From Polynucleobacter sp. 30F-ANTBAC (lineage in GTDB: Bacteria; Pseudomonadota; Gammaproteobacteria; Burkholderiales; Burkholderiaceae): a stretch of 64,000 nucleotides of DNA. The notes under the pieces are model-generated. The model did no database searches. It worked only from the letters and a program-made list of their open reading frames with translations, and was not told the origin of the DNA. The position numbers and the translations under genes are program-made. Below, one piece after another: positions 7,877 through 18,021 of this stretch (within the stretch, counting starts at the first letter, position 1; the number at the start of each line of letters is the position of its first letter). The stretch covers positions 124,001 to 188,000 of the forward strand of contig NZ_JACVON010000002.1 in the NCBI RefSeq assembly GCF_018882385.1, read 5' to 3'.

Positions 7877-7954
7877 TGGACTCTTTCATTGATTATGTTT
7901 GGTGGTTTATGATAACAACACTAAAGCTTATCAAGATAAAAATAATAAAACTCC

Positions 7955-8398
7955 ATGCGCCCAGTCGTTATATTAGATACAAACATTTTATTAGACATAC
8001 TGGTATTTGATGATCAGAGGGCGCATCCTTTAAGAGCTGCACTCGCCAATCAAGAGCTTGATGCACTTGCAACTCAGCATACTTTAGAAGAGTTAGCGGA
8101 TGTCATTAGTCGACCTCAGTTTAGTTTGGATGCTAAGAAACAAGCTGAAGTAAATTTGCAATGGCAGGCTTGGTCACGTTTGGTTCAAGAATCAGATCTT
8201 CAAACTGCTCCGTGGAAATGCAAAGATCGTGATGATCAAGTTTTCATTAATTTGGCGTTTAGTTTCAGACCATCAACTCTGATTAGCAAAGATAAGATGG
8301 TGCTCAAGATTGCTAAACGTGCTATTAAAGAAAAAGTTAGCATTACTGCTGACCATAACCAATTTCTAATGCACCAACTTCCGATTGTTGAGCAATAA
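7955..8398 (+). CDS. PIN-domain ribonuclease, putative toxin (COG1569 type)
   Basis: The 147-residue protein begins RPVVILDTNILLD, placing the first metal-binding Asp at residue 8. A conserved Glu lies in THTLEELADVI and further acidic residues in CKDRDDQVFINLA, matching the PIN fold, which cleaves RNA with divalent metal. It resembles the putative toxin-antitoxin component PIN family. No small antitoxin gene adjoins it: the upstream gene is divergent and 225 residues long, and the downstream gene encodes a transport protein. It could be a solitary toxin or a domesticated ribonuclease. Confidence 0.82.
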   Translation: MRPVVILDTNILLDILVFDDQRAHPLRAALANQELDALATQHTLEELADVISRPQFSLDAKKQAEVNLQWQAWSRLVQESDLQTAPWKCKDRDDQVFINLAFSFRPSTLISKDKMVLKIAKRAIKEKVSITADHNQFLMHQLPIVEQ

Positions 8399-8482
8399 TT
8401 TTTGCGGCGCAGCAATTTGTGCTTGATTAGTCGCTAAACATAAAGCTTAGGGTTAATTCTAGTCAAAACAAGGGCGTTCTTT

Positions 8483-8511
8483 ACGACATTTCCTTCGTTT
8501 TTCCTTACAAT
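8483..8511 (+). promoter_or_regulatory. candidate promoter of the solute-binding protein gene
   Basis: A -10 element TACAAT at 8506-8511 lies 17 bases after ACGACA at 8483-8488, which matches the -35 consensus in four of six positions. It stands 53 bases upstream of the start codon at 8565. Confidence 0.45.
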
Positions 8512-8564
8512 GGAAATTGTTGATTTGCTCATTTTTCATGGCAACAACTGATAAGGAGATAACA

Positions 8565-9548
8565 ATGAATAAGAATTTTCGTAAGGCAATGATTGCAGTT
8601 GGCGTTTTAGCCGCTGTTGTATCAGGTACTTCACATGCCGCATTCCCAGATGATAAGCCGGTAACTCTAGTGGTGCCGTTTGCTGCTGGTGGCCCTACAG
8701 ATAAAGTAGCTCGTGAATTAGCGCTTTCAATGGGCAAAGCATTAAAACAACAGGTAATTGTGGATAACACTCCTGGTGCTGGCGGCACAATTGCTGCTAA
8801 AAAAGTAATGAATGCTAAAAATGACGGTTATACGTTATTGATTCATCATATTGGTATGTCAACAGCTCCAGGTTTGTATCGTAACTTGGGCTACGATCCA
8901 TTGACAGACTTTGAGCACTTAGGCCAAGTGGCTGATGTGCCAATGGTTATGGTTGGTAACAAAGATTTGAAAGCTAAAAACATGAAAGAGTTGTTGGCTT
9001 ACATCAAATCAAAAGGTAAAGATGTCGCTTATGCCAATGCTGGTATTGGTTCAGCTAGCCACCTTTGCGGTCTTCTATTCATGAGCACCATCCAACAAGA
9101 GATGACAACAGTTCCTTACAAGGGTACAGCACCTGCGTTAACTGATTTGATGGGCGGTCAAGTGCAATTAATGTGTGACCAAACAACTAACTTAGCTGGT
9201 CAATTGAAAGCTGGTTCAGTGAAAGCTTACGGCGCTACAACAATGCAGCGTATTGCAGCTTTCAAAGATATTCCAACATTGCATGAGCAAGGTTTGAAAG
9301 ACTTCCAAGTTAACGTATGGCACGGTGTTTATGCACCTAAAGGTACGGCTAAGGATGCAACTGATAAATTATCAGCAGCTATCAAAGCAGGTATTGCAGA
9401 TGCTGGTTATAAAGCCAAGATGGCTGATTTAGGTGCCAACGTACCTAATGAGAAAAATGCTAGCCCAGCGGGTCATAAAGCTCACTTGAAGGCTCAAATC
9501 GAGTTGTGGACACCAATCATTAAGAAGGCTGGTATCTACGCAGATTAA
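8565..9548 (+). CDS. Bug/TctC family periplasmic solute-binding protein
   Basis: I place the start at ATG 8565 because a consensus AAGGAG site lies at 8553-8558; this gives 327 residues. The first 24 or so residues are a Sec signal ending SHAAF. The mature protein shows family hallmarks: VTLVVPFAAGGPTDKVAR, a VDNTPGAGGTIAAKKVM segment, and GYTLLIHHIG. These proteins bind carboxylates or similar small molecules for tripartite tricarboxylate transporters, and Burkholderiales carry many orphan copies. No tctA/tctB genes are nearby, so the ligand and transporter are unknown. A strong terminator follows. Confidence 0.93.
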   Translation: MNKNFRKAMIAVGVLAAVVSGTSHAAFPDDKPVTLVVPFAAGGPTDKVARELALSMGKALKQQVIVDNTPGAGGTIAAKKVMNAKNDGYTLLIHHIGMSTAPGLYRNLGYDPLTDFEHLGQVADVPMVMVGNKDLKAKNMKELLAYIKSKGKDVAYANAGIGSASHLCGLLFMSTIQQEMTTVPYKGTAPALTDLMGGQVQLMCDQTTNLAGQLKAGSVKAYGATTMQRIAAFKDIPTLHEQGLKDFQVNVWHGVYAPKGTAKDATDKLSAAIKAGIADAGYKAKMADLGANVPNEKNASPAGHKAHLKAQIELWTPIIKKAGIYAD

Positions 9549-9573
9549 TATGAGTTAATCTCATAGCGTTACA

Positions 9574-9605
9574 AAAGAGGTCACTATGGTGACCTCTTTT
9601 TTTAT
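9574..9605. terminator. bidirectional rho-independent terminator
   Basis: AAAGAGGTCAC (9574-9584) pairs perfectly with GTGACCTCTTT (9589-9599) around a four-base loop, followed by a T run. It separates the solute-binding gene from the convergent DUF1289 gene. Confidence 0.9.
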
Positions 9606-9614
9606 GTCTATTTT

Positions 9615-9815
9615 TTAGCTCAATTTATCTTTGCGGCGTTCTTGGATTTCTAATAACACTATTTGCTTATCCAAGTTGCTTAAGTTGCCCCAGGCAGCAA
9701 TTTCATCTAACGTTCTATAGCAACCTAAGCAGTAGAGATCGTTGTCGTCCATACGGCACAATTTAATGCATGGGGAGCCAAGTTCAGACGAAGAGCGTTC
9801 TTGGGAGTTATTCAC
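9615..9815 (-). CDS. DUF1289 family protein
   Basis: The 66-residue product carries the DUF1289 pattern: SPCIKLCRMDD, then YCLGCYRTLDEIAAW, with four cysteines that could hold a metal. The start is GTG at 9815-9813, one base after the carbonic anhydrase stop, so translation is probably coupled. These short proteins are common next to unrelated housekeeping genes in Proteobacteria and have no established function that I can name. Confidence 0.88.
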   Translation of the reverse strand: MNNSQERSSSELGSPCIKLCRMDDNDLYCLGCYRTLDEIAAWGNLSNLDKQIVLLEIQERRKDKLS

Positions 9816-9816
9816 T

Positions 9817-10482
9817 TTAAGAATAATTTTTTGACACGATAGTTTGATATCTTGACTCTAACTCGGCTGCATTTTTAATGCTGACCCCAAGATCTCTAAC
9901 ACCACCATCTTTGAGATCATAAATCCAGGCGTGGACTGTTAGATCTTGATTATTAAGCCAAGCATCTTGAACGCTTGAGGTTTGGCAGACATTCATCACC
10001 TGCTCAATTACGTTTAACTCACATAGGTGATCAAAGCGTTCAGAGTCTTGAATGATTGAACCTAAATATTTGCCATGTTTATCCTGTACATCTTGTACGT
10101 GACGAATCCAGTTATCAGCAAGTCCGATGCGAGCTTTCTTTTGAGCAGCGCGAACACCAGAACAACCATAATGTCCCACAACGATGATGTGTTTAACTTT
10201 AATGAGGTCAACGGCAAACTGAATCACAGACAAAGCGTTTAAATCTGTATGCACTACAACGTTTGCAATGTTTCTATGAACAAAAACCTCGCCGGGAGCT
10301 AGGCCAGTAATTTGGTTGGCGGGAACTCTTGAGTCGGAGCATCCAATCCATAAGTACTCGGGAGCTTGTTGGTCAACAAGTCGGCTAAAGTAATCTGGAT
10401 CTAGTTTGGTAACTGCTGCAACCCAGTCTTTATTATTTGCAAGTAATTTAGATAAGATATAGGGGTTATTGGATGTCGACAT
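9817..10482 (-). CDS. can: beta-class carbonic anhydrase
   Basis: The 221-residue enzyme interconverts CO2 and bicarbonate, supplying bicarbonate to carboxylases in the cytoplasm. The zinc ligands are visible: Cys48 in WIGCSDSR, with the Asp-Arg dyad just after it, and the His and Cys of VGHYGCSGV. Length is typical of the Can type. It lies immediately upstream of the DUF1289 gene on the same strand and is divergent from the metallo-hydrolase at 10584. Nothing unusual is seen in the active site. Confidence 0.96.
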   Translation of the reverse strand: MSTSNNPYILSKLLANNKDWVAAVTKLDPDYFSRLVDQQAPEYLWIGCSDSRVPANQITGLAPGEVFVHRNIANVVVHTDLNALSVIQFAVDLIKVKHIIVVGHYGCSGVRAAQKKARIGLADNWIRHVQDVQDKHGKYLGSIIQDSERFDHLCELNVIEQVMNVCQTSSVQDAWLNNQDLTVHAWIYDLKDGGVRDLGVSIKNAAELESRYQTIVSKNYS

Positions 10483-10583
10483 ATTTTGCTTTACGTAGTG
10501 TGTTGAACAAAAAATTCTTATTTGATCATTATAGTTATTAAAAGACCCTGCAAATTTCGGTTTAAAAAATAAGGTTATTCATA

Positions 10584-11669
10584 ATGAATTCGGCTTTTGA
10601 CACTTTAATCTTCTATCCTCTGGGCGAGGATCTCCCCTTGGTTGGGGAGGCGAAATCATTAAATCCATTTGTAAAGTGGGTTCGTATGCCGCTCCCTTTT
10701 GCTTTAAATCACATTAACTTATGGTTAATTAGAGATCGTTTTAATGGCATCGATGGTTGGACTTTGGTTGATTGTGGAATTGCTAATGAGGCAACAAAAG
10801 AAGCTTGGGAGCTTATTTTTAAAGACCAGCTTGAAGGCATGCCAGTTGTTCGCGTCATCGTTACACATATGCATCCCGATCATATTGGATTGTCATCATG
10901 GCTATGCAAGAGGTGGAATGCTCCACTATGGATGACCATGACGGATTTCATTTTTGCTAAATGGTTAATTAGTTCGGATGGAAAAAATGTAGGATCGTTG
11001 GTTGGGGGTGGTGGTGCAGCCGAACTTTTTTCAAGACATGGGCTTACTCAACAAGATGACTTAGAGAAAATTCGAGCAAGGTCTGACTACTTTAGTCAGA
11101 TGGTCCCAGAGTTACCAACCAGATTTCGCAGAATTATTGATCACGAGGCTATCTTAATTGGTAATCATGAGTGGCAAGTGGTTGTTGGTTATGGGCATGC
11201 CCCTGAGCATGCGTCTCTATGGTGCAAGGAGTTGAACTTGCTGATATCAGGAGATATGGTCCTGCCAAAAATATCGACCAATGTCAGTGTGTTTGATAGT
11301 GAGCCGGATGCAGACCCACTGGGGCTGTATTTAAGTTCTTTGGAGCGTTATCTAGAGCTACCTAAAGCGCTGATGGTGTTGCCTTCACATGGGAAACCAT
11401 TTCAGGGACTTCACCATCGAATTGGTGAGTTAAAGCAACATCACGATGACAGACTTTCTGAGACGATGCAGTTTTGCGCTAACGCCCCGGCCCACGCTAG
11501 AGATTTGGTGCCAATCCTATTTAAGAGGGAGCTGGATTTACACCAGCTCACCTTTGCTATGGGGGAGGCGATTGCTCATCTTAACTACCTTTGGCGCGCC
11601 GGGCACTTGTTGCGCGAGGTTTGCTCTGACGGGGTTTTGCGGTTTTCTTGCTTGAAAAGCTACCCGTAG
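10584..11669 (+). CDS. metallo-beta-lactamase fold hydrolase
   Basis: The 361-residue protein has the metal-binding signature THMHPDH beginning near residue 94, a later GHAPEH, and ISGDMVLP with the bridging Asp, followed by a C-terminal PSHGKP histidine. This is the layout of the glyoxalase II-like branch of metallo-beta-lactamase hydrolases, with an extra C-terminal helical part as in LACTB2-like proteins. The substrate is unknown. The last 89 bases overlap the phaM-like gene on the opposite strand, an unusually long convergent overlap in this window. Confidence 0.88.
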   Translation: MNSAFDTLIFYPLGEDLPLVGEAKSLNPFVKWVRMPLPFALNHINLWLIRDRFNGIDGWTLVDCGIANEATKEAWELIFKDQLEGMPVVRVIVTHMHPDHIGLSSWLCKRWNAPLWMTMTDFIFAKWLISSDGKNVGSLVGGGGAAELFSRHGLTQQDDLEKIRARSDYFSQMVPELPTRFRRIIDHEAILIGNHEWQVVVGYGHAPEHASLWCKELNLLISGDMVLPKISTNVSVFDSEPDADPLGLYLSSLERYLELPKALMVLPSHGKPFQGLHHRIGELKQHHDDRLSETMQFCANAPAHARDLVPILFKRELDLHQLTFAMGEAIAHLNYLWRAGHLLREVCSDGVLRFSCLKSYP

Positions 11670-12042
11670 ACATCCCTGCGGCCATATCTGTTGCCGCTTT
11701 AGTTGCCTGGCTAGCTGCCCTTTGAGCGGCTTTACCGGCTTCAGCCATGGCTTCTGGGGTCATCGCAGCACTAAAGCTTTGAAGCGCAGCCAGGGTGGCC
11801 CGTTGAACTTCAAGTCCTTGAATGGTGCTTCTTAAAACGCTCATATTCAGTTGTAACCAGTTTTCAACACTTTTTAGGTCCTGAATACGCTTATCCAATT
11901 CCTCAATATCTAAGGTTGGCATACCGGCGCCTCCGCCAATACCCGCTCCAAAGCCACTTAAATCACCAGGAGTTGGGGAATTACCCCACATTGTTTTGAA
12001 CATTTCAAGACTTTGATTGAAATCAGGCATGGCACCAAACAT
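11581..12042 (-). CDS. phaM: PhaM-like polyhydroxyalkanoate granule regulatory protein
   Basis: The 153-residue protein resembles PhaM of Ralstonia/Cupriavidus: an N-terminal PHA-granule-type helix region (FNQSLEMFKTMW), a central segment PTLDIEELDKRIQDLKSVENWLQLN, and an Ala/Lys/Arg-rich tail (SKKTAKPRQSKPRATSARR) like a histone-type DNA-binding tail. In Cupriavidus, PhaM activates PHA synthase and tethers granules to the nucleoid. Its last 89 bases lie antisense to the end of the metallo-hydrolase gene. No phaC is in the window. Identification rests on pattern memory. Confidence 0.8.
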   Translation of the reverse strand: MFGAMPDFNQSLEMFKTMWGNSPTPGDLSGFGAGIGGGAGMPTLDIEELDKRIQDLKSVENWLQLNMSVLRSTIQGLEVQRATLAALQSFSAAMTPEAMAEAGKAAQRAASQATKAATDMAAGMSTGSFSSKKTAKPRQSKPRATSARRAKGS

Positions 12043-12158
12043 AACAGCCCCCAGAAAGAAAAGTTAATAGAATCAGATAAATATGTCTAATACCGATAAA
12101 ATATAGCTTTAATTCATTTGCCGCAATCCATTTGCGGTTAAACCAAGAGTTTTTACCT

Positions 12159-13196
12159 ATGCTTTATACCCGTGGCGCAAATTTGCCAGAGTTACTCAAA
12201 AATCGAATACTGGTCTTGGATGGTGCAATGGGCACCATGATTCAGCAACGCAAGTTGTCTGAGGCTGACTATCGAGGTTTGCCACAAGTGAAGCGTTTTG
12301 AGGCCCACCCTAGCGATCTCAAAGGTAACAATGAGTTACTTAATATCACTCACCCTGAAATTATTTTAGATATACATCGACAGTATTTGGCAGCAGGAGC
12401 AGATTTAATTGAGACAAATACGTTTGGCGCTACAACGGTTGCTCAAGATGATTACAAAATGCCTGAGCTCGCTAGAGAAATGAATCTTGCCGCTGCAAAA
12501 CTTGCAAAGCAAGCATGCGACGAATTCTCAACACCAGAAAAGCCGCGATTTGTTGCTGGTGCTGTTGGTCCAACTCCAAAGACTGCTAGCATTTCTCCTG
12601 ATGTAAATGACCCTGGCGCAAGAAATGTGACATTTGAACAATTAAGGGCTGCTTATAGGGAGCAAGTTGAGGCTCTTTATGAAGGTGGCTCAGATGTGTT
12701 TCTTGTTGAGACAATTTTTGACACCTTAAATGCAAAGGCTGCTTTATTTGCCATTGATGAATTTTTTGAGGAAAAAGGTGTGCGTATTCCAGTCATGATT
12801 TCTGGAACGGTGACCGATGCGTCTGGACGAATTTTATCTGGTCAAACTGTTGAAGCATTTTGGAATAGTTTGCGCCATGCGAAGCCCTTAACATTTGGAT
12901 TGAATTGCGCGCTAGGGGCAACCTTAATGCGTCCCTATATTGCTGAACTTGCTAAGGTCTGTGACGTGGCTGTTTCATGCTACCCCAATGCTGGTCTACC
13001 GAATCCAATGAGTGACACAGGATTTGATGAAACGCCAGAAATGACGTCCAAGTTATTGGATGAGTTTTCTCGTGATGGTTTGGTTAATTTGGTGGGTGGC
13101 TGTTGCGGTACAACGCCGGCCCATATCAAAGCGATTGCCGATGCTGTTGCAAAGCGACCATCACGTCGCTGGAATGCTTACAAGGAGTCTGTGTGA
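12159..13196 (+). CDS. metH: methionine synthase, homocysteine-binding half
   Basis: This 345-residue protein is the N-terminal homocysteine S-methyltransferase module of cobalamin-dependent methionine synthase. It starts with [10 protein letters not shown] near residue 20, and the zinc-ligand cysteines appear in GLNCALG and [12 protein letters not shown] prefer ATG 12159 to the upstream TTG at 12132. It ends TGATG, sharing one base with the start of the second half, so MetH is split into two coupled polypeptides that must assemble. The arrangement occurs in other Burkholderiales. Confidence 0.93.
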   Translation: MLYTRGANLPELLKNRILVLDGAMGTMIQQRKLSEADYRGLPQVKRFEAHPSDLKGNNELLNITHPEIILDIHRQYLAAGADLIETNTFGATTVAQDDYKMPELAREMNLAAAKLAKQACDEFSTPEKPRFVAGAVGPTPKTASISPDVNDPGARNVTFEQLRAAYREQVEALYEGGSDVFLVETIFDTLNAKAALFAIDEFFEEKGVRIPVMISGTVTDASGRILSGQTVEAFWNSLRHAKPLTFGLNCALGATLMRPYIAELAKVCDVAVSCYPNAGLPNPMSDTGFDETPEMTSKLLDEFSRDGLVNLVGGCCGTTPAHIKAIADAVAKRPSRRWNAYKESV

Positions 13197-15892
13197 TGGC
13201 TGAGTCAAAGATGCCTCCAATGCGCTTGGCTGGTTTAGAGCCGTGCAATATTAGTCCGCATGTGGGTTTTATTAACGTTGGTGAGCGAACAAACGTTACT
13301 GGCTCAAAGGCCTTTGCTCGCATGATTCTGAATGGTCAATACGATGAAGCTCTTTCTGTAGCGCGTCAGCAAGTTGAGAATGGCGCACAAGTTATTGATA
13401 TCAACATGGATGAAGCCATGTTGGATTCAAAAGCTGCCATGGTTCGCTTCTTGAATTTAATTGCATCAGAGCCAGATATTTCAAGAGTTCCTTTGATGAT
13501 TGACTCATCGAAGTGGAGTGTTATTGAGGCCGGTCTTCAGTGCGTTCAAGGTAAGGCTATTGTTAACTCTATTTCGATGAAAGAAGGTGAGGATGCATTT
13601 AGACAGCAAGCCAAGTTAATTCGTCGTTATGGCGCTGCTGCTGTTGTGATGGCCTTTGATGAAAAAGGACAAGCAGACACCTATCAAAGAAAAGTTGAGA
13701 TTTGCGAGCGCAGTTATCAGATACTGGTTGATGAGTTAGGTTTTCCTGCAGAAGATATTATTTTCGATCCTAATATTTTTGCTATTGCGACCGGCATTGA
13801 AGAGCATGACAACTATGCTAATGATTTCATCAATGCAACGGCATGGATAAAGAAAAACTTGCCAGGTGCCAAGGTGAGTGGCGGCGTATCCAACGTAAGC
13901 TTCTCTTTCCGCGGCAACGATGTGGTTCGTGAAGCAATTCACACAGTATTTTTGTACCATGCTATTCGTGCTGGTTTGGATATGGGCATTGTGAATGCCG
14001 GTCAGCTAGGTGTTTATGCCGATTTGGATGAAAAATTAAAAGAGCGTGTTGAAGATGTTGTGTTGAACCGCTTTTCAGAAAAAGAAGGAAAAACGCCAAC
14101 AGAGCGATTATTAGAAATTGCTGATGAATACAAAGGTGGTGGCGCTAAGGCTGAAGAGACTCTAGCTTGGCGAGATAATCCTGTGCGCGATCGATTAACC
14201 CATGCTTTAGTTCACGGCATCACGTCCCATATCGTTGAAGACACTGAAGAGATGCGTCTTGAGATTGCCGGAGCCAAGGGTCGACCCATTGAGGTGATTG
14301 AGGGTCCGCTAATGGATGGCATGAACGTGGTTGGGGATTTGTTTGGTGCTGGAAAAATGTTTTTACCTCAAGTTGTTAAAAGTGCGCGAGTGATGAAGCA
14401 AGCAGTCGCACATTTAATCCCATTTATTGAGGAAGAAAAGAGACAGATCTTGGAGCGTGGCGGTGATGTCAAGTCTCGAGGAAAAATTATCATGGCTACC
14501 GTCAAAGGCGATGTCCATGATATTGGTAAGAATATTGTGACTGTGGTTTTGCAATGTAATAACTTTGATGTGGTCAATATGGGCGTTATGGTTCCTTGCA
14601 ATCAGATTTTGAGCAAGGCCAAAGAAGAAAAAGCAGACATTATTGGCTTATCCGGTTTAATCACTCCTTCGTTAGAAGAAATGGCTTATGTGGCTGAAGA
14701 AATGCAGCGTGATGACTATTTCCGCGATAAGAAAATGCCACTTATGATTGGTGGCGCTACAACGTCACGAGTTCATACTGCAGTAAAAATTTCGCCGCAC
14801 TACGACGGACCTGTTGTTTATGTTCCAGATGCATCAAGGGCGGTGTCTGTTGCTTCAAGCTTGCTTTCAGATGACAACGCTAAAAAGTTCATTGATGATT
14901 TGGAAGTTGATTACGAAAGAATTCGTCAGCAACACGCCAATAAAAAACAAACGCCATTAATTACTCTTGAGCAAGCAAGAGCTAATAAGCAGTTAATAGA
15001 TTGGGGAAAAGAGTCCATAACCAAACCTATGTTCATTGGCCGTAGGGTTTTTAAAAATTATGATCTTGCAGAAATTGCAAGCTGCATTGACTGGACGCCA
15101 TTTTTCCAGACATGGGATCTTGCTGGTAAGTTTCCTCAAATCTTGGACGATGAGATTGTTGGAGATTCTGCCAAAAAAGTCTATCAAGACGCTCAAGACA
15201 TGTTGTTGAAAGTTATTCAAGGGCGATGGATTCAAGCCGATGCTGTAGTTGCTTTTTATCCTGCTAATAGCATTGAAGACGACATTCTGCTTTACCGTGA
15301 TGAGTCTCGCCAGGACGTTATTCTGACTTGGAAGAACTACAGGCAGCAATCCGAACGACCAGTAGTGGATGGTATTAAAAAGCCAAATCGTTGCTTATCC
15401 GATTTTGTAGCCTCAAAAGATTCTGGAGTGGCTGACTATGTCGGTATGTTTGCAGTTACCGCTGGGCATTCGATTGAGAAGAAGTTAAAAGAATTTGAGT
15501 CCAAGCACGACGACTATAGTGCGATCATGCTCAAGGCTTTGGCAGATAGATTGGCTGAAGCTTTTGCAGAAAAAATGCATGAAAGAGTTAGAAAAGAATT
15601 TTGGGGTTATGCGTCTGATGAGCACCTAACAAACTCTGAAATGATTGACGAGGCTTATGTGGGTATTCGCCCAGCCCCTGGTTACCCTGCTTGCCCGGAT
15701 CATTTGGTTAAAGAGAATATGTTTGAGGTCCTGAAGGCGGATGAGATCAACATGTCTCTGACTGAATCAATGGCCATGTTGCCAGCTTCAAGTGTGAGCG
15801 GCTTTTATATCGCAAATAGAAATGCCCAATACTTTGATGTTGGTCGCATTGGCGATGATCAAAAGGAAGATTTTGCTAAACGCCCCAAGTAA
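13196..15892 (+). CDS. metH: methionine synthase, folate/B12/activation half
   Basis: The 898-residue protein supplies the remaining MetH modules: the methyltetrahydrofolate-binding barrel (from about residue 15, with [12 protein letters not shown]), the helical cap, the cobalamin domain with the base-off motif DVHDIG (about residue 440), and the C-terminal reactivation domain that binds SAM ([12 protein letters not shown]). ATG 13196 is preceded by AAGGAG at 13182-13187 and overlaps the upstream stop by one base. The frame extends upstream to 13103, but that part is not needed. The 3' end overlaps the convergent DUF1840 gene by 17 bases. Confidence 0.95.
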   Translation: MAESKMPPMRLAGLEPCNISPHVGFINVGERTNVTGSKAFARMILNGQYDEALSVARQQVENGAQVIDINMDEAMLDSKAAMVRFLNLIASEPDISRVPLMIDSSKWSVIEAGLQCVQGKAIVNSISMKEGEDAFRQQAKLIRRYGAAAVVMAFDEKGQADTYQRKVEICERSYQILVDELGFPAEDIIFDPNIFAIATGIEEHDNYANDFINATAWIKKNLPGAKVSGGVSNVSFSFRGNDVVREAIHTVFLYHAIRAGLDMGIVNAGQLGVYADLDEKLKERVEDVVLNRFSEKEGKTPTERLLEIADEYKGGGAKAEETLAWRDNPVRDRLTHALVHGITSHIVEDTEEMRLEIAGAKGRPIEVIEGPLMDGMNVVGDLFGAGKMFLPQVVKSARVMKQAVAHLIPFIEEEKRQILERGGDVKSRGKIIMATVKGDVHDIGKNIVTVVLQCNNFDVVNMGVMVPCNQILSKAKEEKADIIGLSGLITPSLEEMAYVAEEMQRDDYFRDKKMPLMIGGATTSRVHTAVKISPHYDGPVVYVPDASRAVSVASSLLSDDNAKKFIDDLEVDYERIRQQHANKKQTPLITLEQARANKQLIDWGKESITKPMFIGRRVFKNYDLAEIASCIDWTPFFQTWDLAGKFPQILDDEIVGDSAKKVYQDAQDMLLKVIQGRWIQADAVVAFYPANSIEDDILLYRDESRQDVILTWKNYRQQSERPVVDGIKKPNRCLSDFVASKDSGVADYVGMFAVTAGHSIEKKLKEFESKHDDYSAIMLKALADRLAEAFAEKMHERVRKEFWGYASDEHLTNSEMIDEAYVGIRPAPGYPACPDHLVKENMFEVLKADEINMSLTESMAMLPASSVSGFYIANRNAQYFDVGRIGDDQKEDFAKRPK

Positions 15893-16199
15893 TCATTTCT
15901 TCGTTTGTGAGAGCTGCTTTGAGTAATTGGATAAAAGGAAACACTCTTTGTCCAAAGCGATCTGCTTTGGGGGTTTTGTCTTCTAAGTCATCGCTGAGCT
16001 TGTCAGATTTAACTGCTTGTCTTAGTTCATTATCTCTGGCAATAGCTGCCTCAAGCTTTTCAATGGCAGGTTGCAGTTGCTCCACAAGGAAAATGCCTTT
16101 ACTCTCAAGCGGCTTATCAATCGTATTGAATATCAATTGGGTTAGATCGCTCAACATGAAAACGTCGGCAGAGTTTTTGCATTGAAATTTGTATAGCAT
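15876..16199 (-). CDS. DUF1840 family protein
   Basis: This 107-residue protein matches DUF1840: [16 protein letters not shown] at the start, a central helical region with repeated acidic residues, and the closing [24 protein letters not shown]. The family is nearly confined to Beta- and Gammaproteobacteria and has no known role. It converges on metH with a 17-base overlap and is divergent from argS, with 44 bases between the two starts. Confidence 0.88.
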   Translation of the reverse strand: MLYKFQCKNSADVFMLSDLTQLIFNTIDKPLESKGIFLVEQLQPAIEKLEAAIARDNELRQAVKSDKLSDDLEDKTPKADRFGQRVFPFIQLLKAALTNEEMITWGV

Positions 16200-16243
16200 G
16201 CTTCTAGATTAACATTAAAACAATAACGAAATAGATATTATTT

Positions 16244-18004
16244 ATGCTTCCTTTGATCAAAAAACAAATTATTAACTTGATGCAAGCAGCCCTAAGTGAG
16301 CTTGCAAAAGAGCGCGGCATTTCAGACGCGTTGCCTGTGCCACACCTTGAGCGACCCAAAGTGGCTGAGCATGGTGATATCGCAACTAATATTGCTATGC
16401 AACTAGCAAAAGCTTGGAAGCTTAATCCTCGAGAGCTTGCTCAAGCATTTGTAGCTAAGTTAGCTACCCAACAGAACTATTCTGATTTGTTAGCCACTTC
16501 TGAAGTTGCTGGTCCGGGATTTATCAATCTTCGCTTAACTCAAAGTGCCAAAACAAAAGTTATTGGCTCTATCTTTTCAGAGATGGATGGCTTTGGAAAG
16601 CAGTCGGCTAATGATAAAAAAGTATTGGTAGAGTTTGTATCAGCTAACCCAACAGGACCGCTTCATGTTGGGCATGGAAGACAGGCTGCACTGGGTGATG
16701 TTTTATCAAGCTTATTGCAAACCCAGGGATTGCAGGTTCATCGTGAGTTTTATTACAACGATGCGGGCGTACAAATCCAGAATTTAGCTATTTCAGTTCA
16801 AGCCAGAGCTAAAGGTTTTAAGCCGGGTGATGCAGAATGGCCAGAGCTTGCATATAACGGCGAATACATTGCAGAAATTGCCAGAGATTACAAAGCTAAA
16901 GCAACTGTGAGTGCGGCTGATGGCGGACCGGTTGTGGCTGATGGCGATATTGAGAATGTCGAAGCAATTCGACGCTTTGCTGTGGCGTATTTAAGGCGTG
17001 AGCAAGATATTGATTTGCAGTCCTTCGGTATCAAGTTTGATTGTTACTACTTAGAGTCATCGCTATATAGTGATGGAAGTGTCGAATCAGTGGTTTCAGA
17101 CCTTAAGGAAATTGGTAAGAGTTATGACTCTGAAGGCGCTCTTTGGTTAAGAACGACAGATGACGGTGATGACAAAGATCGAGTCATGCGCAAATCAGAT
17201 GGCAGCTACACCTATTTTGTCCCTGATGTGGCGTATCACGCAAGCAAGTGGTCACGTGGCTTTACGCATGTTATCAATATCCAGGGTAGCGACCATCATG
17301 GCACTATTGCCCGTGTCAGATCAGGCATTCAAGGTGTCGCTCAAAAAAGAAGATGGGATATTCCTAAAGATTACCCACAGTATGTGTTGCACAAAATGGT
17401 CACTGTGATGAAGGGTGGCGAAGAGGTAAAAATCTCAAAGCGCGCAGGATCATATGTGACCGTTAGAGACTTAATTGAGTGGTCAGGTGGTGTCTCAGAA
17501 TCCACTCCAGAAAATGAATTACCTGATGCTATTCGTCGAGGTCGTGATGCGGTGAGATTTTTCTTGATTTCACGAAAGGCCGACACGGAGTTTGTATTTG
17601 ATGTAGATTTAGCCTTAAAGCAAAATGATGAAAATCCTGTTTTTTATGTCCAATATGCGCATGCCAGAATTTGCTCCATATTGCGACAGTGGGCGGGCGA
17701 TGAAAGTCTACTAGCTAATGCGTCATTAACTTGTTTGACCAGTGCAGCTTCGGACTCATTATTGCGTCGTTTAGCTGAGTATCCGGACTTATTAACCGAT
17801 GCCGCTAGAGATATGGCGCCACATGCTGTAGCCTTCTATTTGCGTGATTTGGCAAGCGAGTTTCATAGTTTTTATAACGCAGACCGTGTGTTGGTTGATG
17901 ATGAAGAGATACGTTTAGCTAGACTTGCCTTATTGTCAGCCACAAAACAAGTCATTGCTAATGGCTTGGGTATTTTAGGTGTTTCAGCACCCAACAAAAT
18001 GTAA
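16244..18004 (+). CDS. argS: arginyl-tRNA synthetase
   Basis: The 586-residue class I enzyme charges tRNA-Arg. Domains in order: N-terminal additional domain, catalytic Rossmann fold with the HIGH-type motif HVGHG in [14 protein letters not shown], the KMSKS-equivalent KISKRAG, and a C-terminal helical anticodon-binding part ending [13 protein letters not shown]. Length is normal for the family. It begins a plus-strand run with the SPOR protein and dsbA, with 17 and 1 bases between them. Confidence 0.97.
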   Translation: MLPLIKKQIINLMQAALSELAKERGISDALPVPHLERPKVAEHGDIATNIAMQLAKAWKLNPRELAQAFVAKLATQQNYSDLLATSEVAGPGFINLRLTQSAKTKVIGSIFSEMDGFGKQSANDKKVLVEFVSANPTGPLHVGHGRQAALGDVLSSLLQTQGLQVHREFYYNDAGVQIQNLAISVQARAKGFKPGDAEWPELAYNGEYIAEIARDYKAKATVSAADGGPVVADGDIENVEAIRRFAVAYLRREQDIDLQSFGIKFDCYYLESSLYSDGSVESVVSDLKEIGKSYDSEGALWLRTTDDGDDKDRVMRKSDGSYTYFVPDVAYHASKWSRGFTHVINIQGSDHHGTIARVRSGIQGVAQKRRWDIPKDYPQYVLHKMVTVMKGGEEVKISKRAGSYVTVRDLIEWSGGVSESTPENELPDAIRRGRDAVRFFLISRKADTEFVFDVDLALKQNDENPVFYVQYAHARICSILRQWAGDESLLANASLTCLTSAASDSLLRRLAEYPDLLTDAARDMAPHAVAFYLRDLASEFHSFYNADRVLVDDEEIRLARLALLSATKQVIANGLGILGVSAPNKM

Positions 18005-18021
18005 GAGGTAAGATCAGTCTT

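Noticed and set aside
7955-8398. Type II toxin-antitoxin pair with the PIN gene as toxin
   Set aside because: No small co-directional antitoxin frame adjoins the PIN gene, so only the nuclease itself is claimed.
12043-12158. SAM or cobalamin riboswitch upstream of metH
   Set aside because: The 116-base gap has no B12-box-like sequence or SAM-type stem pattern that I could see, and it must also contain the divergent phaM promoter.
13103-13195. Upstream extension of the second metH half
   Set aside because: It overlaps the first half in another frame, while ATG 13196 has AAGGAG at proper spacing and begins the recognised domain.
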